NCBI GenBank assembly: GCA_023412715.1
Contig: JAEZCC010000019.1
Location: 1-59,423, forward strand
Direction: 5' to 3'
Length of the DNA stretch: 59,423 nucleotides
From: Bacillota bacterium
GTDB taxonomy: Bacteria; Bacillota; Clostridia; Oscillospirales; Acutalibacteraceae
Position numbers and translations under genes: made by a program. The notes below the pieces were generated by a model that was not told where the DNA came from, ran no database searches, and worked only from the letters and a program-made list of their open reading frames with translations. Below are positions 51,984-58,023 of this stretch, piece after piece (the stretch's first letter is position 1; every line of letters begins with the position of its first letter).

Positions 51984-52352
51984 TCACGTTTTTTCATCTT
52001 CAGGCTCCTTTCCCAGAATTCCCAGCTCTTTGAGCCTTTCCAGCACGGCCGCGACCAGGTACGGCGTCTCGAAGACCCGAAGGCCCTTTTCCAGCAGATA
52101 TTCCGCGGCGACGGGGCCGATGCGGCTGACGAGGACCGCCTCGCAGTCGTCCAGCATCAGGCGGACCTTGTCGAACTCGGCGGGGTCGTGCCCGAACGTC
52201 CTCCTGATATCGCGCCGTTCCACGAACCGCCAGCCGTTTTCATCGACGTCGTAGATGTAGAACTCCTGCGCCTGGCCGAAATGGAGGTTTACCGTCACGC
52301 CGTCCGTGCTGGCCGCCGCCACGCGCCCGGGCTTTCCGTTTTCCGCCGCCAT
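51984..52352 (-). CDS. NifX/NifY-type cofactor-binding domain protein, second copy
   Basis: 122 residues of the dinitrogenase iron-molybdenum cofactor-binding domain family: a beta strand RVAAASTDGVTVNLHFGQAQ with the HFG motif, and VSRIGPVAAEYLLEKGLRVF. NifX-type proteins carry NifB-co-like clusters to the enzyme. It starts at 52352, overlapping the K-subunit stop by one base (TGATG type), so translation is coupled. The last gene of the nitrogenase-like run. Confidence 0.85.
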   Translation of the reverse strand: MAAENGKPGRVAAASTDGVTVNLHFGQAQEFYIYDVDENGWRFVERRDIRRTFGHDPAEFDKVRLMLDDCEAVLVSRIGPVAAEYLLEKGLRVFETPYLVAAVLERLKELGILGKEPEDEKT

Positions 52353-53668
52353 CAGCGGTAGGTGTCGAGCACGCGGTCGTAAATATCCTCAATCACGCGC
52401 AGCCCGCCGTTGTAGCCCGCGTAGCCGCAGTTCAGAATCAGCCGGTATTCGACGGGCACGCCGAGAATCAGCAGGTCCGCCCTGAGGTCTTTCGCAAGGT
52501 CGCGGTCCCAGCTGCTGCCGAGGATCAGCGCGCGCTGGCGGTTCTCGTCCCCGCGGATCTTCTCCTGGATCGCGCCGCCGTCCGTCTCGAATTCCACCTC
52601 CGCCGCCCTCCGGTCGGAAAGGTGCGCGAACTCGTTCCGGATGGATTCCCGGAATTCCTCCGGCGTGTCGTCCACGACGAACTGGCGCGCGGGCAGGATG
52701 CCGAGCTCGTTCACGAGGTATTTCGCGAAGCCGACGGCGTACGACGCGTCGAGGATGGTGTAGAACCTGCGCGGCAGCCCGTAGCGGAATTCGAGCATGA
52801 AGTCCGCCATCCGCTCGATGAACGAGTAGAATTTGCGCTCCTGCGCGCCGATGAATTCCTCCGCCCGGTTCCTGTCGAGATTCCCGAATTCCGCGACCTG
52901 CCGCAGGAACCGGCTGGTTTCCGCGCCGCCGACAGGCAGATACGGAAAATGGAGGTACGGCGTGCCGTATTTTTTCTTGAGGTGCTCCGCGATGCCGAGC
53001 CCGACCCACGAGCTGGCGACGATGTTGAATTCGGCGTTCGGGATGCTCCGCCATTCCGGAAGGCCGGAGGATTCCTGCCCGAACAGGATGTTGACGGTCA
53101 GGCCGACGCCCTCGAGCACGCGCTTGAGCTCCGCGAGGTTGCCGTTCCAGTACGGATCCTGATACGGGACGGTCGCGAACACGTTCACAAGGCCCTTTTT
53201 CACGCCGCCCGGCGCCCGGCGCCCGTCGACGTACTGGTCGACGATGGCGTTGACCACGGTCTCGTGGCTGCGATAGTTGTTGGTCTTGAAGCCGCCCGTT
53301 TCGGCGCAGACGACCGGGTGGCCCTCGCCGCGGAATTCCTGCGCCACACTGTCGATGTCGTCGCCCACGATGGAGGCCGTGCAGCCCGTGAGGATCACGT
53401 AAAGGTCGGCGTCGATCACCTGCAGGGCGCCGCTGACCACGCTGCGCAGCTTGTCGACCCCGCCGAAGACGACGTCGCGCTCGCTCGCGTTGGTGCAGGG
53501 GATGGTGCTGCCGCCCGCATAGGCCTCGCCCTGGCCGATCAGGCCGGTAATCTTGTTGCAGCAGCCCGGCCCGGAATGCAGCACCGGCACCGCCCGCGGG
53601 ATGGCGACGACGGTCTGCTGTGCGCCGAGCGCGCAGGAATAGCGCGGCTGCTCAATAACTTTCGACAA
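52352..53668 (-). CDS. Nitrogenase-like beta subunit (NifK/MarK-like)
   Basis: 438 residues, shorter than true NifK (about 520). Cysteines match the three P-cluster ligands: Cys12 in YSCALGAQ, Cys36/37 in SGPGCCNK, Cys96 in LTGCTASIVGDDID. The spacing (25 and about 59) agrees with NifK 70/95/153. The start is TTG at 53668, eight bases after GGGAGG, inside the end of the D gene (17-base overlap). With the D subunit it should form a heterotetramer carrying the P-cluster and an active-site cluster. It lacks the N-terminal extension of MoFe NifK. Confidence 0.88.
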   Translation of the reverse strand: MSKVIEQPRYSCALGAQQTVVAIPRAVPVLHSGPGCCNKITGLIGQGEAYAGGSTIPCTNASERDVVFGGVDKLRSVVSGALQVIDADLYVILTGCTASIVGDDIDSVAQEFRGEGHPVVCAETGGFKTNNYRSHETVVNAIVDQYVDGRRAPGGVKKGLVNVFATVPYQDPYWNGNLAELKRVLEGVGLTVNILFGQESSGLPEWRSIPNAEFNIVASSWVGLGIAEHLKKKYGTPYLHFPYLPVGGAETSRFLRQVAEFGNLDRNRAEEFIGAQERKFYSFIERMADFMLEFRYGLPRRFYTILDASYAVGFAKYLVNELGILPARQFVVDDTPEEFRESIRNEFAHLSDRRAAEVEFETDGGAIQEKIRGDENRQRALILGSSWDRDLAKDLRADLLILGVPVEYRLILNCGYAGYNGGLRVIEDIYDRVLDTYR

Positions 53669-55133
53669 ACAGGTCGCCTCCCTGGAAGGTGTAGGGGTCC
53701 TGCTCCAGCCACCACCTGGTGTAGGGCATGGAGCTGTGCTTTGCAAGGTTCGTGACAAACTCCGTGTTGTCCAGCGTTTCCGCAATTTTTTCGGCGTAGC
53801 GCAGGATTCCGTCGTAGCCGAAGCTGAGCTGCTCGTCGCCGATGAGCAGGGTCGGGATGCCGAGCTTCGCGCCCCAGACGGTCATGCCGCCGTGCCGGGC
53901 GATGAAGATGTCCGGCCTGGTCCGCCGCAGCAGGTTGACCAGCTCGAACGCCTGCTTGTTGCAGACGTTGAAGTTCGGGATGTCCCCGTAGTCTTTCACG
54001 TCGCGCTCCAGCATGTCGGCGCATTCGCAGGCGTTGTCGTACACCGGGTCGTGGTGGAAGATCGCCGCGCCCTTCACCTCGAAGCCAAGCTCCCGCAGAA
54101 CGGCAATCAGCGCATGGCCGTGGGCCGCCCCCGCCGTGATGAAGGCGGTTTTGCCTCTGAACTGCTCCCGGTATTTCTGAAGCTTCGGCAGGACGCGTTC
54201 GTGCCCCTCGGCGATGATTTTTTCCACCTCGTCCTCACGGTGCAGCACGCGGCCCAGCTCCCGCAGCCAGTCGTCCGTGCCGGACACGCCGTAGCCGGGC
54301 GAGGTCTTGACCTCCGGCACGCCGTACACCTGCTCCAGCGCCGCGCCGAGGTAGGTCCCCAGCGTCTGGCAGACCTGGATGGACGCCGCCGCTTCCGAGA
54401 TATGCTCCAGTTCCCTGATGGTGGAAAAGGCAACCACGTACTGCGGCTCGTACCCGAGCCGGTGCAGCAGGGGATCGAAAATGTGGCTGCCCCAGAAATT
54501 GATGATGTTGACGCGGTTCGTTTTCTTTTCCGGGGGCTTCACGATCTTGCGCACGATGGCGTGATAGGCGGAATCGAAGCCCGTGGTCCAGATGCGCGAC
54601 TTGAAGCCCTCGCAGAAGCAGGCGACGACCGGGATGCCGAGCTCCTTTTCCATCTCGTTCGTCACACTCTCCACGTCATCTCCCGTGATGCCGGAGGCGC
54701 ACGAGGTCGTGACAAAGATGGCGTGCGGCTTCACCCGCCCGTAGACCGTGCGGATTGCGCTGCGCAGCGTTTCGGCGCCGCCGAAGATAGTGTCGCCCTC
54801 GCCGATGTTCGAGCTGAAATATCGCCCCGTCGCGGGCGGCAGGCCGCGCTCCACCTGGCCTTCGCGGTAGACGAAGTTAAAGCCCTCCGCGTCGCCCATG
54901 CAGCCGATGGGCGCGTGGTTGATGACCGCGGCGTCGGGAATCATGCACAGCTGGCAGAACGCCTGCCCGGAGCTGCACCCCGTGCACTGGCTGAAGCTGC
55001 GCGGCGTTTCGGCGAGCGTGCCGCCGTGGGATTCTTTCACCAGCTTTCCGGCGCTGCCGCTGTAGCCGGTAATGGAACCGAGGCGGATTTCGCGGATGAC
55101 CACCTCGGGCGATTTCAGATTGACACTGCTCAA
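53652..55133 (-). CDS. Nitrogenase-like alpha subunit (NifD/MarD-like)
   Basis: 493 residues from the TTG at 55133 (eight bases after AAGGAG), overlapping the NifX-type gene by 4 bases. P-cluster-type cysteines are Cys53 (CTGCSSG), Cys78 (APIGCMGD) and Cys145 (TTSCASGITGDD), spaced 25 and 67 as in NifD 62/88/154. Cys255 (SIQVCQTLGTYLGAALEQVY) sits where NifD Cys275 binds the active-site cluster. The region equal to NifD His442 (GIPTLLIGDEQLSFGYDG, 425-442) has no histidine, so homocitrate-FeMo-co is unlikely. Extra cysteines 50, 60 and 63 are present. Best fit: group IV nitrogenase-like reductase, perhaps methylthio-alkane reductase. Confidence 0.88.
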   Translation of the reverse strand: MSSVNLKSPEVVIREIRLGSITGYSGSAGKLVKESHGGTLAETPRSFSQCTGCSSGQAFCQLCMIPDAAVINHAPIGCMGDAEGFNFVYREGQVERGLPPATGRYFSSNIGEGDTIFGGAETLRSAIRTVYGRVKPHAIFVTTSCASGITGDDVESVTNEMEKELGIPVVACFCEGFKSRIWTTGFDSAYHAIVRKIVKPPEKKTNRVNIINFWGSHIFDPLLHRLGYEPQYVVAFSTIRELEHISEAAASIQVCQTLGTYLGAALEQVYGVPEVKTSPGYGVSGTDDWLRELGRVLHREDEVEKIIAEGHERVLPKLQKYREQFRGKTAFITAGAAHGHALIAVLRELGFEVKGAAIFHHDPVYDNACECADMLERDVKDYGDIPNFNVCNKQAFELVNLLRRTRPDIFIARHGGMTVWGAKLGIPTLLIGDEQLSFGYDGILRYAEKIAETLDNTEFVTNLAKHSSMPYTRWWLEQDPYTFQGGDLFVESY

Positions 55134-55534
55134 AGAAAAGGCTCCTTTCTTGCGGCCGGCGCCGCAGGCCCGGCGTTTTGCTCTTGTTCCGTTCCGGCCG
55201 GGCTGCTGGTCAGGGACGCTATTGCTCCGTCGATTGTGGCAGGCTCTTCGGCCGGCGTTTCCAGGCACTCGATGCCGCGGCTGCGGAACAGGCTGTACGG
55301 GTAAAAACCGATGCGGTAGGTGAGAAGATAGCGGCAGTCCGAAAGGAGTTCCACGATTTCCGCGACATGCGCTTCGTCATGGGAAAACGAACGGCACGCC
55401 GCCTGCGTCTTCCGGGTCTCCGTGATTTTCCAGCCGCCGTCCGAAATATCGGCAATCAGGAACGCGGAGCACCGCCCGAAATGCAGATCAATGACTTTTC
55501 TGTCGCTGCTCGTAATGGCGACCCGGGTTTTCAT
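55130..55534 (-). CDS. NifX/NifY-type cofactor-binding domain protein, first copy
   Basis: 134 residues: MKTRVAITSSDRKVIDLHFG start, HFGRCSAF with an extra Cys, LLSDCRYLLTYRIGFYPYSL and the ECLETP end of the core, then a 35-residue Pro/Ala/Thr tail. It is a likely carrier for the Fe-S cluster made by the NifB-like protein. It lies between the H and D genes, 23 bases after H and overlapping D. Confidence 0.85.
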   Translation of the reverse strand: MKTRVAITSSDRKVIDLHFGRCSAFLIADISDGGWKITETRKTQAACRSFSHDEAHVAEIVELLSDCRYLLTYRIGFYPYSLFRSRGIECLETPAEEPATIDGAIASLTSSPAGTEQEQNAGPAAPAARKEPFL

Positions 55535-55557
55535 GCCAGATTTCCCCTTCCCTGCCC

Positions 55558-56427
55558 TTATGCTCCGGCGGCCGCGGCGTGGGAGGACTCCACCGCCAGA
55601 ATCTGCTTGCTCCATTTTGCCGCCCATTCGCGCAGCTCCGCCGTGCCGAGCGGCGACGGCGTATGAGAGACCTCGTGCGCCGCAATCTTTTGGGCGAGCC
55701 GGGTGTAAATCGCGGCCTGTTCGGAATCCGGCGCGCCCTCTATGGTCGTCTTGCCCTGCAGCTCGCATTGGGCGACGGTGACCGAGCGCGGCACGTATTC
55801 CATAATCTGCGTCTTGGTCTGCGCGGCGAAATCGTCGATGATATCCTTCGAGTACTGCTGGTTGATGGAGTTCGCGATGATGCCGCCGAGCAGCGCCCCG
55901 CCGGAATTCGAATACTGTTTGATGCCCTTGAAGAGGTTGTTCGCCGCGTAGACGGACATGAAGTCCGCGGAAGAGACCGTGAACACATGCTCCGCAATCC
56001 CCTCGCGGATCGGCATGGCGAAGCCGCCGCACACCACGTCGCCCAGCACGTCGTACAGGATGAAGTCGAGGTTCAGGTCCTCGAACACCTTCTGCTGGCG
56101 GAAAAGCTGCACCGCGGTGATGATGCCGCGGCCCGCGCAGCCGACGCCCGGGGCGGGGCCGCCCGCCTCCACGCAGTAGATGCCGTTGAAGCCCTCGAAA
56201 ATCACGTCGTTCGCCCTGACCGAGCCCTTCTCGCGCAGGGTGTCGAGCACCGTGGGGATGTATTCCCCTCCGCGCAGGGTGTTGGTCGAGTCGCTCTTCG
56301 GGTCGCAGCCGAACTGCATGACCCGGTATCCCATTTTTGAAAGCGCGGCGCTGATGTTCGAGGTCGTGGTGGACTTCCCGATGCCGCCTTTGCCGTAGAT
56401 CGCGATCTGCTTCAGTTTAGAGCTCAT
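55558..56427 (-). CDS. Nitrogenase-like reductase ATPase (NifH/MarH-like)
   Basis: 289 residues. P-loop YGKGGIGKSTTTSN (11-24), the 4Fe-4S ligand cysteines Cys97 (GVGCAGRGIITA) and Cys133 (VLGDVVCGGFAMPI), and Arg100 next to Cys97. As a homodimer it would pass electrons to the D/K protein at the cost of ATP. The sequence diverges from NifH in the C-terminal third, as group IV homologues do. ATG at 56427 with GGAGAG about seven bases upstream. Confidence 0.92.
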   Translation of the reverse strand: MSSKLKQIAIYGKGGIGKSTTTSNISAALSKMGYRVMQFGCDPKSDSTNTLRGGEYIPTVLDTLREKGSVRANDVIFEGFNGIYCVEAGGPAPGVGCAGRGIITAVQLFRQQKVFEDLNLDFILYDVLGDVVCGGFAMPIREGIAEHVFTVSSADFMSVYAANNLFKGIKQYSNSGGALLGGIIANSINQQYSKDIIDDFAAQTKTQIMEYVPRSVTVAQCELQGKTTIEGAPDSEQAAIYTRLAQKIAAHEVSHTPSPLGTAELREWAAKWSKQILAVESSHAAAAGA

Positions 56428-56475
56428 GACAAAATTTCTCTCCTTGTTCTGTAAATGAAATGGTATCTGCAGCGG

Positions 56476-57363
56476 TCATCCATGCGAAAAGGTTTCTGCG
56501 CAGCCGGTTCCGTAAAGCTTTCCGGAAAGGTCGCCTTTGCCCGGAATCCCGCAGGCGTCCGCGCGGCAGTGCTGGCAGTGGCGGAAAACCTCGATATATT
56601 TCCCCGCTTTCTGCCGCGCTTCTTCAATCTGCAGGCAGGTCGGGGCGGGCGTGTCGGAGAATTCGTTCTGCGGGATGAGCGGGATGATGTTGTAGAGATC
56701 CGCGCCGGCCTCTTTTACGGTCTTTGCGGCCGTCTCAATGTGGTCGTCGTTGACCCCGGGGATCAGCACCGTGTTGACCTTGACGATGGCGCCGAGCGCC
56801 TTGATTGCCCGGATGCCTTCGAGCTGCCGGCGGATCAGGATTGCCGCAGCCTCTTCCCCCACGTAACGGATGCCCTCGAACACGATGTACGAAATGATCT
56901 TCGCCTGGATTTTCGGGTCGACCGCGTTCACCGTCACGGTCACGGTGCGCACCCCGGCGTCGTACAGCTGCTGCGCGTAGTCCGGCAGCATCAGTCCGTT
57001 GGTCGAAAGGCAGAGGGTCAGCCGGGGGTACGCCTCATGCACCAGCCGGAAGGTCCTGAGGGCGGAATCGGTCGCGAGCGTGTCGCCCGGCCCGGCGATG
57101 CCGGCGACGGTGATCTCCGGGCAGAGCTCCAGTGCCTGGCGCACCTTTTCCACCGCCTCTTCCGGCTGCAGCACACGGGCCGTCACGCCGGGCCGCTGTT
57201 CCGACTTGTTCAGCGACCGGCGGCAGAAACGGCACTGAATATTGCACGCGGGGCTGACCGGAAGGTGCAGCCTGCCGAAAGCGCTGTTCGCTTCCCGGCT
57301 CAGGCAGGGGTGGGTCCTGGCAATGGCCAGAAGTTCCTTGTCTTCCAGAAACTTCGTCTCCAT
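56476..57363 (-). CDS. NifB-like radical SAM protein (MarB-like)
   Basis: 295 residues. Radical-SAM cluster motif CNIQCRFC (Cys40/44/47), VAGIAGPGDTLA, LCLSTNGLMLPDY and VTVTVNAVDPKIQ as in NifB, and the C-terminal HCQHCRADACGIPGKG. NifB makes the 8Fe-9S-C precursor of nitrogenase cofactors. No NifX domain is fused here; NifX domains are separate genes downstream. ATG at 57363 follows GGGGGAG by eight bases. First gene after the hairpin at 57399-57451. Confidence 0.9.
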   Translation of the reverse strand: METKFLEDKELLAIARTHPCLSREANSAFGRLHLPVSPACNIQCRFCRRSLNKSEQRPGVTARVLQPEEAVEKVRQALELCPEITVAGIAGPGDTLATDSALRTFRLVHEAYPRLTLCLSTNGLMLPDYAQQLYDAGVRTVTVTVNAVDPKIQAKIISYIVFEGIRYVGEEAAAILIRRQLEGIRAIKALGAIVKVNTVLIPGVNDDHIETAAKTVKEAGADLYNIIPLIPQNEFSDTPAPTCLQIEEARQKAGKYIEVFRHCQHCRADACGIPGKGDLSGKLYGTGCAETFSHG

Positions 57364-57398
57364 ATGGTTCTCCCCCTTCTGTGAAGTGTCTGTGTCCG

Positions 57399-57451
57399 TA
57401 AAAAGAAAACCGGAGGCCGGGCCGTGAGATTCCAGCCCGGCCTCCGGTTTT
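57399..57451 (-). terminator. Terminator/attenuator between yezD and the NifB-like gene
   Basis: On the minus strand a perfect 16-bp stem (57450-57435 with 57421-57406) ends in TTTTCTTTTT, 36 bases before the NifB-like start. No other promoter is evident between it and the gene, so read-through may be regulated. Confidence 0.8.
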
Positions 57452-57458
57452 CCGGTCA
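57435..57458. repeat. 24-nt direct repeat, copy 1
   Basis: Identical over 24 bases (plus strand starts GCCCGGCCTCCGGTTTTCCG) to 57913-57936. Each copy forms the 5' arm of a terminator-like hairpin on the minus strand. Confidence 0.9.
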
Positions 57459-57465
57459 GCCTTGT

Positions 57466-57615
57466 TTATATGAACCTTACTTTTTCGTTTTTTTCAATCT
57501 GAATGATTTTTCCGTCCTGTATGATAATCTGAATGGATCCGTAGCGGATCTCTTTGATGTACTGCGTCAGCTTTCTGAAAATCTCCGCATCGCAGGAAGT
57601 TTCCTTTACCGCCAT
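57466..57615 (-). CDS. yezD: YezD-family (DUF2292) small protein
   Basis: 49 residues, MAVKETSCDAEIFRKLTQYI followed by KEIRYGSIQIIIQDGKIIQI and EKNEKVRFI. The core YIKEIRYGSIQIIIQDGKII is the DUF2292 signature. The molecular role is unknown; genes of this family often sit beside sulfate, sulfonate or methionine transport and assimilation genes. The ATG at 57615 has AAAGGG 11 bases upstream. It lies between two hairpins and behind a Met/Cys leader peptide, so its expression should follow sulfur amino acid supply. Confidence 0.8.
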   Translation of the reverse strand: MAVKETSCDAEIFRKLTQYIKEIRYGSIQIIIQDGKIIQIEKNEKVRFI

Positions 57616-57652
57616 GGCGTCTGTCACCCTTTCAGAGGACCCTGCCGTCCCT

Positions 57653-57693
57653 GCAAAAAAAGAAGCTCACAGGTCAACTGACCTATGAGCTTC
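57653..57693 (-). terminator. Strong terminator upstream of yezD (attenuator)
   Basis: On the minus strand GAAGCTCATAGGTCA pairs with TGACCTGTGAGCTTC (57693-57679 with 57676-57662), followed by seven Ts. It lies between the leader peptide and yezD, 38 bases before the start codon. A terminator in this place makes sense only if it is sometimes bypassed. Confidence 0.85.
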
Positions 57694-57733
57694 CAGATGT
57701 TCCGCACGAATGCAGGATATGTGGAATTCACCG

Positions 57734-57844
57734 TCAATCCGACCGAAGGTATAGCAAAAGAAGCGAATTGCCGCCGACGGACATTCGCATACAGCACATG
57801 CACATGGGATTTTCATTCTTCAGGACGGAAACGCTTCGTTTCAA
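57734..57844 (-). CDS. Met/Cys-rich leader peptide (36 residues)
   Basis: From the TTG at 57844, nine bases after a strong AGGAG (57858-57854), the frame reads KRSVSVLKNENP, then Met-Cys-Met-Cys-Cys-Met-Arg-Met, then SVGGNSLLLLYLRSD and TGA. Seven sulfur amino acids in eight codons (residues 14-21), followed by a terminator 41 bases after the stop, is the layout of ribosome-mediated attenuation. A competing frame from the ATG at 57816 (MKIPCACAVCEC, 49 residues, six Cys) has a weaker ribosome site and would end inside the terminator arm. Either way ribosome stalling on Cys codons is expected when cysteine is short. Confidence 0.6.
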   Translation of the reverse strand: MKRSVSVLKNENPMCMCCMRMSVGGNSLLLLYLRSD

Positions 57845-57881
57845 TTCCGGTCACTCCTGTTCTGCTGAAAATGGTTACAAA

Positions 57882-57919
57882 AAGAGCCGGGCAGAGAGCA
57901 CATTGTTCTTTCGCCCGGC
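57882..57919 (-). terminator. Weak terminator-like hairpin early in the leader
   Basis: On the minus strand GCCGGGC (57919-57913) pairs with GCCCGGC (57892-57886) across 20 bases, followed by TCTTTTTG. The short stem makes it a possible first attenuator or pause site. Confidence 0.5.
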
Positions 57920-57936
57920 CTCCGGTTTTCCGGTCA
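57913..57936. repeat. 24-nt direct repeat, copy 2
   Basis: Second copy of the repeat at 57435-57458. On the minus strand it lies about 45 bases after the predicted transcription start. Confidence 0.9.
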
Positions 57937-57951
57937 ACCGTAAACTGTATT

Positions 57952-57974
57952 AATCATATATATTATATATGATT
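57952..57974. promoter_or_regulatory. 23-bp perfect palindromic operator
   Basis: AATCATATATA, one central T, then TATATATGATT. It begins about 14 bases downstream of the -10 box, around the start of transcription, a classic repressor position. The AT-rich sequence resembles the run upstream of cysK (7842-7876), so the CymR-like protein is a candidate; this is inference. Confidence 0.65.
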
Positions 57975-57987
57975 TTAAGTTATGCCT

Positions 57988-58016
57988 ATTATATGCTCTC
58001 ACTTATGAAATGTCAA
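57988..58016 (-). promoter_or_regulatory. Promoter of the yezD / nitrogenase-like operon
   Basis: On the minus strand TTGACA (58016-58011), exactly 17 bases, TATAAT (57993-57988). Both boxes are full consensus. Confidence 0.9.
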
Positions 58017-58023
58017 GCAAAAA

